A stretch of 64,000 bases of DNA from Chrysopilus asiliformis (GCA_964034945.1 OZ035960.1:105350433-105414432), one strand, 5' to 3'. Shown: positions 40,601 to 55,600, counted from the first letter of the stretch. Numbers and translations: made by a program. The notes: generated by a model from the letters alone, not told the origin.

Positions 40601-43600
40601 TGTTGATGGTAATTTCTTCTACTAATCAAGGAATGTCATATGACTCATACATTCAGTTTATGATTTTTTGACATTCGAAAATTGTAATTAACATCATTGC
40701 GCTTCAACGTTTGACTTCCATCACCTTCACCTTGATCTCGAACGAATCGATCGATATTATTCAATCGAAGTGATGTTATTAGATACTTAAAGTCAACGAA
40801 TTTGACAAGTTAACTTCTTTCATACAATAGTCGTAAATCAACGGAAAACTGATTAAAATTCGATTTTTATTTGATCATCTCCTGTTCAAGATCACACTTG
40901 GAATTTCTTTCATCGCCATCAGAGGTGATTTGCTTGACTGTTTTATTACTTTCAATTACCCTTTTCAGGTAAAACGTCTTGTGAACATGACCCACGATCG
41001 CGAAATTCTATACGCGTTTCTACACTTTGGCAACAAAAAAAATCTTTGATTCAACAATTGATCTTCAATTCATTGATCACTTTTTTGATGGAGTCTGCGT
41101 ACCCGTGAAAAGGTCAACTGGCTTAAGTGTTTTATTCTGCGGGAAATTACCATAAATAAGTGAAAAGCTATTTACCGCGTGATGATCGATGCCAAGTTCA
41201 ATATGAAAACAATTCGATAGGATTGAACTCGGCTTACAATTTTTGGGTCTTCGTGATTTTATGATTGCTGACTACTTCTCATGATTATGAAAGATTTCTA
41301 CACACTGCGCTGCATGGCAACTCAGCAATGAGCTTCTTTGCACCCCGAGAAATTGGAAATTTTATTAATGACCATAAAGTGGATGGACATCGCACTGACA
41401 GATGAGTGTCTGTCAAATGGGATACCACAAGGTAGACAGCTTTGGTCTGTACTGTTTTCTATACAAAGTTGGTATAGAGCTCGCTTCATTGGTAATCTTC
41501 TGGTCATCTGCAAACTATGATGGAAGAACTACGCATGCTTGTTCATAACGAGTCCAAAGGTCACATAGTCACATGTACTGCCAAACGTTTTTTTATTCGG
41601 TGGCTTTTTATGATTTTCTTATATTAAGAAAAAAAAGCTATTGTTTTCGTGCAATGTATCGTCGCCAGAGAATTATATTGTCGTATGTAGGTTTTTTCGA
41701 GTTTTGAGTTGAGACCAGTTTTTTTTTTATTTTATACTTTTTAGTCATTTTGTATTTGATTATTTTGACTAAAAATCCAATAAATCCAATATGACGCCAG
41801 GCTTGTTTATGCTTTTCAGTATTCGAATATTTATCCTTGATGCCTCTGAGATATTTTTACGGACTTCTTAATACCAGATTCGCATTCAGCGACCCCAAAA
41901 ACCTCCAAATGACATTTTTTCCGGAAAATTTAAAGAAAAGAATAGTGAAGTTATCCTTACAGGACCTTCCCTTGTTCTTACCAGGACGAAAATATTGTCT
42001 TGTCATCGGGCTTAAGGCCTGTGCCCACATGGAAGTTTATTTGCAGAAGTCGCTTCTAGAAGAGATTTCTGGTGTCACAACTTCTGGAAGTTCACTTGCA
42101 GTTAGTGTTTCCACGGGAAAAACTTCCAGAAGTCTCTGCTAGAAGCGACTTCTGCAAATAAACTTCCATGGGGACACAGGCCTTTACGTATGTGTGCAAA
42201 ATTTCAAGTCAATCGGATGAGTGGAAGTGGGTCCAAATTAGATTACAAGATTTGATCCTGACAGACAAACAGACAGACAGATACGAAGGTAAGCCAAATA
42301 AAAGCTTTTAAAACACATGGTATTCAAAAAAAAAAAAGTTTTTGGTGCACAGAATATCACGTTCATCATCTGTATAAGAAACTCAGATGGTAATCATCAA
42401 AACCCATTGGAATGTGAAGACGCTGTTTATTAACCTTGAATTGTGCATGTCTCAACAGACAATTTGGTGTCGTAATAAATCTCGTGGATACCGGCATTTT
42501 TTTTTTATTTTCATGTCTTTCTCGTTATGTCCATTTGGTGAATTATATTAAATTATGCTCAACATTTCTTAGCTACATTAACTGTACTGGTGAATTATTT
42601 GTTCGCATTCGCAATACGCACTTAGATCCATTTTAAGAAGTTCAATGACGAAGTTGTCCTCCACTTTTTGCAAAATAGTCGAAAAAAATCACGACTTTGA
42701 TCAAATTTAATGAAATTTTAGTTAGATTCCCACCTGAAATCAGAGAAAATTAGAGTGCGGCTCATTAGGTGGCTGAATTATGATCTTAGCTACACGATGT
42801 TTCCAGAGAAACAGCAAATCCCACAGTAATTGTCGGAAATTACATTTTTATCTATCATTCGCGAACCGAAACTGAAAAAAATAAAATAAATCTGTGACTT
42901 AACAATTTTTTATACCCTCCATTTGGCAATTCATTAGCAATCCACGTTGTTGGGTTAGAATAAAAATAACAATGCAGGTGATCATCGCTAATCCAAACTA
43001 AATCGAAAGCGATCAATAAGCTTTGTTTTTGTTCGTAGTGTTATTTTTTTTTTGTTTACAGTCAATTCGATGTTATGATACACCGTCATTAGCAACATAT
43101 CGATCCATAGTTGGTTGCTATCGATAGCATTGAAACACCGAAAAAAGCATCAGGAAGCGATCAAGCGAACATCTTTTTATCTTCAATTTAAAGATTTGTT
43201 TCGATAATTTAATGTTTTACTATTTTGCCAGCATAATTTCGGCATGAATGAGCCGATCTTGTAGTGATTATTATTATTATCGCCTTCGTCAGGTGTAGGC
43301 GATTAATAATGAATTTACAAATAAAAAAAAGTGCGAAGATTTATCAGAAGACAGATTATCTGGATTTTCTTTGGTTCACTATTTTACGTTTATGATAATT
43401 TCACAACGGGCGTCTGAATAATATTTACCTTACTAGTAGCTGATTATTATTTAATAGATGATTTTCAGTGGAAGACATAACATTAGTAGATTAGATAAAG
43501 TAATATTATTTACACACACAGAGAAAAAAATTGTAAATCTACCTATTTTATAATGGGGAATCGTGACTATCACTAAAATAGTTAATTTCAATTACAAACA

Positions 43601-46600
43601 TAACAAAAGCTATAATTGCCAATCTGGCAATCATTGGAGACCCGTATGGTGATATTCGTACCAAAATTCGAACAGTTATACCAAAATTCCACTTTAAAGT
43701 CAAACTTTCCAATAAGATTTTTTAAAATTTATTCCAATCGGATTTTGATGTATGGGAGTTTTATGTAGAATCATATCCTAAATAACTTATGTTCTTGGAC
43801 TTTTTTGATAAGATGCACCGTTTTTGAGATATTTGCAAAAATCGTTTTCGTTCGTATGGGGGGTACCCCCCCTAATGGTCCATTTTTGCCCATTAACGAA
43901 CTTGGCATCGCATTTTACGAAAAACGGATCTGTGCAAACTTTCAAGTCTCTAGCTCAATCCGTGCGCCCGCAATCCGCGCCACAGACAGACGGACGGACA
44001 GACAGACAGACAGACGGACGGACAGACGGACAGACAGACGGACGGACATGCAAAATTCAATTTTTTTTATCATTCTAAACACACTGGTGTAATTCATTTT
44101 TTTGTGTGATGACGGGATCTTGGCGTTACAAACGGTAAGGCAAAGTTAATGTACCCTTTGGTTTCACCATACGGGTATAAAAATACTCAAAGTGGGATAT
44201 TTTTATATCAAATTTAACTAATTAGTAGTAAAATTTACTATTTTGTGGTTAGATTGACTATTTTTATACCCGTATGGTGAAACCAAAGGGTATATTAACT
44301 TTGCCTTACCGTTTGTAACGCCAAGATCCCATCATCGCACAAAAAAATGAATTACACCAGTGTGTTTAGAAGGACAAAAATATTTAATTTTTGCATGTCC
44401 GTCCGTCTGTCCGTCCGTCCGTCCGTCCGTCTGTCTGTCTGTGGCGCGGATTGCGGGCGCACGGATTGAGCTAGAGACTTGAAATTTTGCAAAGATTCGT
44501 TTTTCGTAAAATGCGAGGCTAAGTTCGTTAATGGGTAAAAATGGACCATTAGGGGGGGTACCCCCCATACGAACGAAATCGTTTTTTGCGAATATCTCAA
44601 AAAGGGTGTATCTTATCAAAAAAGTCCAAGAACAAAAGTTATTTAGGATGTGATTCTACATAAAACTCCCATACATCAAAATCCGATTTGAATAAATTTT
44701 AAAAAAATCTTATTGGAAAGTTTGACTTCAAAGTGGAATTTTGGTATAACTGTTCGAATTTTGATACGAATATCACCATACGGGTCTCCAATGATTGCCA
44801 GATTGGCAATTATAGCCTTTGTTATGTTTTTAATTGAAATTGACTATTTGGTGATTGAAATTATCTATTTTATTTATAGTCGCGAGCTCAATGCTTTCGA
44901 AAGATATGGGGTTCAGGGACAGACAGACAGGCGAACAGACAGATAGACTGACAAACAGACAGACAGACTGACTAACAAACAGACAAACAGACAGACAAAC
45001 AGACAGACAGACTGACAAACAGACGGACAGACATGCGGAAATCAATATATTTTGTCATCGTAAATATCCTGGTGTAGTTCATTTTCATGTCGGATCATTG
45101 GTTCAATGTGTTTTCAACGGTATACTAAATCTAATATACTCATATATGATATATCATATAGAGTATAAAATGGTACGGATAGACGCCGCACCTGTTGAAA
45201 AAAGCTGTGAAATTCTCATTTTTCAAAATACCTATATAATTTTAAGTTTAAATATAGTTTCATTATCTCGAAACTTAGGCTTTATTGGTCAATATTTTGA
45301 ACTAGCTGGCATCCCCGTCGTTGCCGGGTTAAGTTTTTTCAATTTTTTTTTTGATGGTCTATGTTCGAGCTAAACTTCAGGCCAATCGGCTCAGTAGTTT
45401 CCCCGCGCAAGAGTAACATAGAGGGAAAACTAAGTTTCGAGATGACTTTACCCCTCCCCTTACTCCCCCACCTCTCGGGCTACTTTTTAATAGGTCTATG
45501 TTGGGGCTGGATCCCCGACGAACATCTATGCCAAATTTCAAGCCAATCGGTTCAGCCGTTTTTGCGTGAAAGAGGAACAGACAGACAGACAGACTCCAAC
45601 TCATTTTTATACCCGTATGGTGAAACCAAAGGGTATATTAACTTTGCTTTACCGTTTGTAACGCCAAGATCCCGTCATCACACACAAAAATGAATTACAT
45701 CAGTGTGTTTAGAATGATAAAAAAAATTGAATTTTCCATGTCCGTCCGTCTGTCCGTCCGTCTGTCCGTCCGTCCGTCCGTCTGTCCGTCCGTCCGTCTG
45801 TCCGTCTGTCTGTCTGTATGTCTGTGGCGCGGATTGCGGGCGTACGGATTGAGCTAGAGACTTGAAATTTTGCGCAGATTCGTTTTTCGTAAAATGCGAG
45901 GCTAAGTTCGTTAATGGGCAAAAATGGACCATTAGGGGGGGTACCCCCATACGAACGAAATCGTTTTTTGCGAATATCTCAAAAACGGTAAATGTTATCA
46001 AAAAAGTTCAAGAACAAAAGTTATTTAGGATATGATTCTACATAAAACTCCCATACATCAAAATCCGATTGGAATAAGTTTTAAAAAATCTTATTGGAAA
46101 GTTTGCCTTCAAAGTGGAATTTTGATACAACTGTTCGAATTTTGATACGAATATCACCATACGGGTCTTGAATAATTGCCAGATTGGCAATTATAGCTTT
46201 TGTTATGTTTATATATTAGTATGATATGATATGATAATATTTGCTTCTCTCGAAACGAATTTTCTATTCATTTGCACCGGATTTTTCCTGGTGAACGATT
46301 GAATATTTTGAAGCTTAACTCACGCTTCCTTATCAATTTTTCTTTCCTTTGCTTAAGATTTCAAAATATTCAATCGTTCGCTAGGAGAAATTCGGTACAA
46401 ATGAATGAAGAATGCGTTTCGAGAGAAGCAAATATTATTTAAAATATAGACCAATAAACCCTAAATATCACAGTGGCCACACCAATTATAGGATAATTTC
46501 ATCATTCATATATATCCCTGTCAAATATCAGAATCCTTGTGCGAATAGGAAAGGAAAATGGGGGAAAATAAAAAGGATCAAATTTTGGTACGCATAGATG

Positions 46601-49600
46601 CCCCGGCCTGATAGGTGCCCCAGTAGGTACGGATAGATGCCCTTGGGCAGAACGAATAAAAATAAGCTTAAAAAAATAAATCTCTGAACACAATTCAAAA
46701 ATATTATAATGAACCCAACACAGCAAATTCAACGGCGTGGAAAATAGACAACCGAATATTTGAGCTTTTTCTTGACTCCATTGCCTTAGACTCTATATCG
46801 TTAACCGCATCTTTAGCGATTTTTTTCTGTCCAAACTGCGAATGGCGGTCTGTAAAATTGACTTATTTATTCCAATTTCTATATGACACCCATTCATATT
46901 AAAATGAATACCATCCTCTATCGACATCTATCCGTACCCAAAACCTTCTTAGCACAGATAGATGCCTTTTCGATTTTTTTAGTCTCACTTCACAAATATT
47001 CAAACAAACTATTAAAATAACATGCGGAAATTGTTCAAAAACAAGAATATCGTTGTTAAACATCTTTTGCATAATCAAACATCGACACGTGTCGAAAAGG
47101 AATCAAAGCAGGGTTCCCTTCAGATTTCAATGAGAACTTATTATGTAAAAATATCTTTACTACCAACCTCTCAATAATAGGTAATAATAGTTCAGAATTT
47201 TATTTGTTTCCCAAGGTCGTAAAATTACATTTTAGTTTGAATTATGGCAGTTATTTGATTCCGAACAAAACATTTGCTCATACAGATTTGCATAGCATCA
47301 AAACGAAGAATGAAAATCTTCGAATGTACCTGGTTTGGATTCTATTGTGAGAGTGTGGGGGTGGGGATGGGGGGACATAATCCCGAAACTACAATTTTCT
47401 CACATGTCAGGTGAAATAACAAGAAAACTCTTACGTCTTGTGGCACGCAAACAATAACCTTCCTATCATTTCGAATGTTATATCATTTCCTTGCAAATTG
47501 AAAAACAAAAACAACCGAAATAGACGAGAAAAACCATAATTTTTGTAAATTGCTTAATGTGTTATAATCAACAAATCAACAAATAATCAACAAATTTATC
47601 AAATCGATGAAAATCATGCAAGGAAAAAACACTTTCGATCATATAATTACACATAATTTGAATTTATTTTCAATTACTGGAAAATAATTTTAGTTAAATT
47701 CTGTTTTCCATAATTCCAAAACAATTCCAATGGGTGGCATTTTGAACGTGTGTGGAGGAGGATCACGTTTTCACGTTAAATTCCGTCACACAATCGATTT
47801 AAGTCTGCTACGTTTACCTGAGCAATCAATCACATACCTGGTTTATCGCCGTGTTTGATCAATTGAGGTTAAGGGCAATACATTTCCGATTTGATAGTTT
47901 TATGATTTTAATTTGGTTTCGGCGCATCACACGATGTAAATTTGTCGCCCAACCCAAAAATTTGGTTTTATTGTCGAATGCGAGTTTAATGGTGATTTTC
48001 ACGAAACTTTTAGTGGCCTCCAAATAGAATTAGTAGAATCTTTTTGCTTGAAATTTGCTCACTAATTCGATTTAGCGGTCTCTAAAAGTTTCGTGAAACT
48101 CGCCATTAGTGATTTTTTCTATCAAATATTTAACACCTTCAATCGACACCAGATACTCTGGAAGAAATTTCCTTGCTGAGGAATTTTCTTTGTGATTTTT
48201 TAATATAGCAGAGTTAACAGATATTTTGCAAATCAAATCGCTTAAATTTTTAACAGCCGGTTTCACAGTGGGAGCTTAAGCTTCGGCTTTGTTAAACTTA
48301 TCCTGGTAGCTTAAGCTTTCGCTCACACAAGTGCTGTTTCACAGTTAAATTTTGTGTGTCGATTAACAAAACTCAGTTTAGTGAATTTAATAGGCCACTG
48401 TGTATTTCTGTAATCATAGTAAACAATATTTAGCTCCGTAAAATTTTTATTTACGTTTAGAAGAGGCTTACCAATTGGCTTCAACAGCCTATTGGGAAGG
48501 CAAATGGTTTAGGATTCGAGAGGTCCCATGTTCGAGTCTCGGCAGAGACATGCAAGAAAGTTGTTAACAGTCAATATTAACTTTGAAAACACGAAAAAAA
48601 ACTCAAAACATCTCAAATGCTTGCAAAAAAAGAGAAATTTGCGAGGTTTTTTTTTGCTTGCAAAAAAAGAGAATTTGCGAGGTTTTTTTTGGGCCATCTA
48701 ATAAGTTGGTTTAACACCGAAAAATTGTTAAAAATTAACACCCATAGGGAATTGTTGTGAACTCCGTAGCCCGGAGTTCGATTTTCTCCGATAGGTGATG
48801 GACTCCCTCAAACTCCCTTTCGGTGCGTAATCGACTCCATTTTTTCGAGAGTGTTCGTGTGCTGCAACCGAGAAGATTCCATAGCAGAAGAAGCTTTCAG
48901 AATTTTATACTCGTTTTAAGGATTCAGAATTTTATACTCGTTTTAGAATGAGTAAGCAGTTTGCGTTTACAATATAAAACTAGATAAGGTCTCAAATAGA
49001 AAACACAACAACATGGTACACTGCCGAAAAAACGGAGTCAATCACGCACTGAAATGGAGTTTGAGGGAGTCCATCACCTATCGGAGAAAATCGAGCACTG
49101 GGCTAGGGAGTTCACAACAATTCCTTATGGGTGTTAATTTTTAACAATTTTTCGGTGTTAAACCAACTTATTAGATGGCCCAAAAAAACCTCGCAAATTC
49201 TCTTTTTTTTGCAAGCATTTGAGATGTTTTCGGTTTTTTTTTCGTGTTTTCAAAGTTAATATTGACTGTTAACAACTTTTCTTGCAGTCTCTGCAGGGAC
49301 TCGAACACGGGACCTCTCGAATCGTAAACCATTTGCCTTCCCAATAGGCTGTTGAAGCCAATTGGTAAGCCTCATCTCCTAAACGTGAACACCCTTTACA
49401 ATGAAAATAACTCCCAAAAGGAGTTGGAGTGAATTTTTGACTCCTTTTCGGAGTTAATTCAAAATTGAGGTCAAAACGGTGTTAAAATGAATATTTAGCT
49501 CCGTAAAATAAAAATGTAAAAATAACTCCGCGCTACGGTGTTACATTTTTTCTGAATAACACTGCGAGGTGCTTACTTTTAGCTATGTTTTGAGGCGGAG

Positions 49601-52600
49601 TTAATTCGTCCACGGATATTTTCGAGAGTGAACAACCAGATAGTAGCATTCTTCATCACTTTCATCAAATAAATCTTCAAAATCACTATCCATTATTAAA
49701 AACTCAATTTAAAAACCAATAATAATAATATTTCACTGGACGATAAGCATGCTAAGCTTTAGCTTAAGCGCTCAAGTTTGGTGGCTTAAATAAACGGAAA
49801 TTTAAACTCAGTTTAAGGACTAAACCAGCACTGTGAAACAGTAAAAACAGTTAAGCGAAAGCTTAAACCAAATTCGAAGCTTAAGCTCGCACTGTGAAAC
49901 CGGCTGTAAGCGATTTGATTTGCAAAATATCTGTTAAATTTTTAAGCGATTTGATTTGCAAAATATCTGTTAACTCTGCTATATTGTCATTCTTCCTCAT
50001 CCACCCCCCCCCCCCCCCCCCCCCCGCCCCACACCACCACGATTTTATTCGAAACCATTTTCGAGATTTTTCGTGACACAACAAAACTTCTTCAGATTAA
50101 AGTTTTTCAAGTAAATTTCAATGGAACCTAGAAAAAAAAAGAATGCGCATCATGCGAAATGTAAAATTTCCGGAAATGTAAAAAGGAAAATGTCTTAGAA
50201 GAACTAAAACGCTAGTTTTTTGCGAGGAAATGGCTCTGTTTGAAAAGCGTTTTTGCTAAAAACGTTCTTGCGAAACACAATTTTTTTTGATAAAATCACA
50301 CAAAAACACCACTGTAATATTAACACGTTCGTGACATTTGCTTTTTCAACTTTTTTTTTTAAATTTGGACATCGTGTACCTCGGGTGGTACACTAGCGAT
50401 TTGTTTTCTGGCGGTTGCGCGCCATCGGTGGTACACGGTGCGTGTTTTTATATTACTTCCACAAAAAAACTACCGCACTATTTACTCGCGCGGTTTTAAA
50501 AAACTGTACATGTACCACCAGTGGTACACGATGTCACGAACCGTACATGTACGACCAGTGGTACACGATGTCACGAATGTCCAGATTTTTCAGAAGCTAA
50601 AGGAAAACGTCTTCCATAGTGTGACGGTGGTGCTAAAGTCTATACAAAAAATCGCCAAAACAATTGATGAGGGGGGAAAGAGAGGGATGGAGCGGGAAGG
50701 GGAGGGGTTAGAAATGCCAAAAATTAGCGTAACGTATTTTATTGACAGCCCTTTGATATTCTGGGGAACATCCAGTGGCCATAAAACTTGGAAAAACCTG
50801 ATGTTACAGTTTTAAAAAAAACTAAAATTTGAAATTCTACAAATTCCTAAAGAACGATGCACGAAAATGCCCCTTGACTAGCTTTTGGGTTTCACTTTCG
50901 TGGTACCTCCATCGGAAAGGTACTTTGCTCTAGTTTCATGGACATAAGCTCTTGTTAACCGGGGAACTGCAGGGGGATGGTCAGCTGCCATCTTAGGGCG
51001 CAATGATTTTTTCATGCAATTCGACCGTCGAAAAATAAAAATCTTCGAATCCTGCATGGTTCTTTAAAGCTTCTGTGAAAATATAAAGAACTTAAAATAT
51101 TAAGAATGTAAAGTGATATGTTTATATGTGACCGTACAATATAATCAAAGATATATATGTGGCAACAAGTCATAAGAGCCTAAGTCGATTTTCAGATCAA
51201 GATAAAAATATCTGTATTTACTTTAATAGACAGAGCAATTTGGCTTAGCCTAAAAAAAGACTTAGGCCCTTATGACTTGTTTCCACAGATATGTTTATTT
51301 CCCTATAAATTATTATCACGATCGCGATCACAAGGTGATCCTTTGTATTATGTGCCCTCTTGTGACAAAGTCATTAGCAGCAACGATTAATAAATTCGTC
51401 GATGGATCACGATATCCATGTAAAATCCGATTTCAAAGTTACATTTTTCAAACTTGGCCAAAACAATAAATTCTATTTTAAAAAAAGTGTAAGACGATGC
51501 TAACCGATCTCAAAAATAGTCATAAAACATTCTCAAAAGTCACGAGGTCGAACCCGGTTGCGGTTTAATCGCAGCCTAACAATAATGACCTGTCACTATT
51601 ATTGTCAATTCATCACAAATTACGTTGTTAATTTGACGACTATTCAGGTAATTCAATCCACTTTGTTGTTGTTGTGTATTTGGGGGGTTTATGAGTGCAG
51701 TATTTCTTATCGTTTCACTAAATCAATTCCATTGCGGATGACCTGCTTTAAGACGACATCGCCATAGATGTCGAACCGATCGCGAAATTATTTTATTACG
51801 GTTGGTGGCTGGGATATGGTTTTAGTTTTAAAACAGCCGTCATTATGCCGGTGCCACACCGAGGGATACCCCAACTGATCTTTCACAGAGTTCTCATTTA
51901 ATTTTATTTTTATGTTTATTATTATTATTATTCGATTGGCTTTTTAAAGGAGTGCTATCGCGACCGATTAATGCAGGAGTTGCGTAATTACAAGAAACTG
52001 ATCGTTTGCTTGCTTGGTTGCTTTATTGCTGCAATCGCGGCATTCAGACGGAGATTCTTCTCAAAACTTTTGGTGCGTGACCTTAAAAAAAAAAATCAAT
52101 TGCAGAATATGCGAGCGCCAACTTCTTTTTCACTTTTGCAGATATTCAAGTTTTTTTTTCTACCCGCGATCCTCATGAAGATCGGTTAATATCCCAAAAT
52201 TAATTCGAAAGAGTGAAAGAAAGAAGGTCACTGCGGGTGTGATGATGCTATACGCGATGATTATCAATTTTAATTGTGACTTGATACTTTTTATTTGCCA
52301 TTCGAATTGAAATTGATTCAAAAAATTGTAAAAGTGCCATTCACATGGCTTTATTCAGTCGCTAAACATACAAAACATGGAATTTTATGTTAGATTCAAT
52401 TTTCTAAATTGATTTAATAAAAGATATCAAGTATTTTTAATATAAATTCGTGTAGATAATTTTGAAATTTTCGTGTTTTATGACAAGAATACAAATTTTG
52501 GTGATTATGTAGAGAGTTTCGAAAGTCCCATATATTATGTTTTAAAATATATATATATGTCGAAAATCGATTTTATTTCAAAATCTTTAATATTGCATAT

Positions 52601-55600
52601 TCAGTAATTCAATTTGTGTCCTGCAGCTGGAAAACTTGCCAACTACACTGATTTCGAAATTGATTCTGTTATACTCATTTAGAAAATAATATCATATCTA
52701 GTTATTTAAAATGGAATAAGTTTACGTTTATATGACCTGATTTTATTCGTTATACAGCAAACTAATCAGTTTGATTACTTCTTTGCTAAAAATAAATGTT
52801 TTTTTTAATACCAAGAAATCGTCCTAACCTTTAGGCCCCGTTTACATTACTGAATTTCTCCGCTCTTGAATTTCTCTGCTCTTGAATTTCTCCGCTCTTG
52901 AATTTCTCCGCTCTTGTATTTCTCCGCTTTTGAATTTCTCCGCTCTTGAACTTATTCTTGAATTTCTATGCGAATTTTATTCAGAATTTATTCCACGAAT
53001 TTTATTTATCTGCTGCAGAATAAAATCACTTAGGCCCCGTTCACACCTGCGATTTTCTTCTTGAATTTCGCAGCGAATTTTATTCAGAATTAAATCCGCG
53101 AATTTTGTCCATCTCTCGTAGAATAAGTTCACTTAGCAAAAGTTGTCAGAATTTGAATTTTTTTCGGCGATTTTGTATGAAAAAATTCCGGTTCCTGTGT
53201 CTTTCTGGAAAAGATTTCAGAATTTTGTATCGTAATGTAAACGGTTGTGAAACGTGAATTTAGTGTCGCAATATAAAATTCGCAAAATAAAGTGTCAGGT
53301 GTAAACGGCCCTTTAGACTGTCAGGCAACTCTACGCAGTATGTAGATTGCAAATACCTACATAACAAATATTCAAAAGCAAAACCTAAGATTTTAATAAA
53401 AAAAATGCCTTGATTTAAAAATTGTATACAACCGAAACAGTTTTTTGTAGTTTTCTCGAAAATGGTGGACCGTATTGAAAAATGTGATAGACAAAATGTG
53501 TTTAGAATAAAGGGAAGTGGTTACGGGAGAAGTTTTCGGTTCTTAGAAATCGATTAAAACGGGGGGCCTGTGAGACCCCCACACCCACAGTTAAAAGTTA
53601 ACCTTTGCCCCCTTGCAATTGTAGCTTTTCTTACATGTATCTCTGGTGCATGTATCTCTCTACATTTATCCCTCGTAATATTCTCTATCCTTTTTAAAAA
53701 CTTCATTAAAATTTGTTCATTGGCTTGAGATATAGTATGATCAATGGTAAGGAGGAGGAGGGGAAAGGGGGACAGATGGTGATTTTTTTGGGCTATATAC
53801 TGTCTAAAGAAACCTCTATTCAATGAAAGAAACACCATAAAAATCTATTGACTTTTTTACAAGATAGCTGGTGAGGGGGTAAGAGGGGAGGTAAACTCCT
53901 GCTGCAAACATAGCTAAAAACATCCACACCATCTTAATCAATTCAACGGAATGAGGTTCAATCACAGAACTATATAACATAGAACAACTGTCACCATACA
54001 TAGCTCTGCTGAAAAATTGTCCCAAAAGTATTTCCCTCTTTATCGTACTTGAACGCATTCACTGAACTGTATAAGGCCGCGAAATTCAAATTTCGTTTGC
54101 CGCGAAATTCAAATTTCACAAGTTTTAGACTATCTTTAGGCGTCAAAAACGAACTTTAGGCGCCAACACCATTCCGAAAGTCTATTTTCCTTTGACAGCT
54201 CACGGTTTAAACGAGAGGACTATATTTATTTTCATACGGTTATCTTGCTCTTACTTGACTCGTTTTGATTCACTGAACTGTATTGAAATCGGACCATTTG
54301 AGACAGCAAATCGAGCGATCTAGTATATCTATGGGTTCAATGTTTTCCGTTGAGGAGTTCAAAAGTTACAGGTGAACATCCTTCGCTGATAGTTACAACC
54401 GAACTCTCCTTTTTTGGGAAATCGTATAAAATTGAGTCTGAATTCATTCATTACTCGTCTAGATCAGTGTAAAATAAAACACACATAAAAACCAAACTAT
54501 CAAATAAATTTTTTTTGTTACTAGAATCATGCCAAATTTCAATTCAATCAGTTCAGCCGGTTTTGCGTGAAAGATGAACAGACCGACAGACAAAAACTCA
54601 TTTTTATACCCGTATGGTGAAACCAAAGGGTATATTAACTTTGCCTTACCGTTTGTAACGCCAAGATCCCGTCATCACACACAAAAATGAATTACACCAG
54701 TGTGTTTAGAATGATAAAAAAAATTGAATTTTGCATGTCCGTCCGTCTGTCCATCTGTCTGTCCGTCTGTCTGTCTGTCTGTGGCGCGGATTGCGGGCGC
54801 ACGGATTGAGCTAGAGACTTGAAATTTTGCGTGGATCCGTTTTTCGTAAAATGCGAGGCTAAGTTCGTTAATGGGCAAAAATGGACCATGGGCAAAAATG
54901 GAACGAAAACGTTTTTTGTGAATATCTAAAAATCTTACTAAAAAAGTGCAAGAACAAAAGTTATTTAGGACATGATTCTTCATAGAACTCCCATACATCA
55001 AAATCCGATTGGAATAAATTCAAAAAAATCTTATTGGAAAGTTTGACTTCAAAAGTGGAATTTTGGTACAACTGTTCGAATTTTGATACGAATATCACCA
55101 TACGGGTCTCCAATGATTGCCAGATTGGCAATTATAGCTTTTGTTATATTTATATATTAGTATGATTTCAAATCTTTCACATAATATATAAAGTTTACCG
55201 GCAAAATGCAGTGATTGATAGGTCATCCATCTTTCCCGGCTCATTCATCGCATTTAAATTTTTTTTATTGCCGTGAAATTTTGGGTGAGTGATTTAGGAT
55301 AGGCCATGATTCTGCCTCCACTCAATATCTAAAATACAAAAATAGTAATACTATTTATTGCTCGCTATTTGGTCTGGAACTCCTACCTGCATTCTTCGCT
55401 GCAATTAACATTTCCATTGGAAAAATCTATAAGAATCCCGAGACAATGGAACCATTTATGGTAATCGCAAACCGTATTTCACTATTTTAGGTTTTCTTCC
55501 GTCGAAGTCATACAAATTCGTTGCAAATTTTAGGTTCCAAGGCAAAGGAATTTGCATTCAGTTGGGTTAAATCTGTTCCCATAATTTATGAAAAACTTCT

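Larger units (their letters stand above)
48254..49907. mobile_element. 1.65-kb nested palindromic DNA-transposon-like element
   Basis: Outer ends ACAGCCGGTTTCACAGTG and the inverse CACTGTGAAACCGGCTGT, with inner GCTTAAGC words on both sides. The flanks themselves also repeat (GCAAATCAAATCGCTTAAAT left, its inverse twice right). No transposase. The terminus resembles those of Harbinger/ISL2EU-type elements by eye only. An inner palindrome is nested within it. Confidence 0.75.

Noticed and set aside
44332..44619. 95-codon frames shared by several loci (43.8, 44.3, 45.7, 54.7 kb)
   Set aside because: Their recurrence comes from repeat family C; the frames are broken differently in each copy and end in tetranucleotide arrays.
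48462..48552. Functional tRNA gene
   Set aside because: B-box and an A-box-like word are present but stems do not pair; more likely a SINE-like relic.
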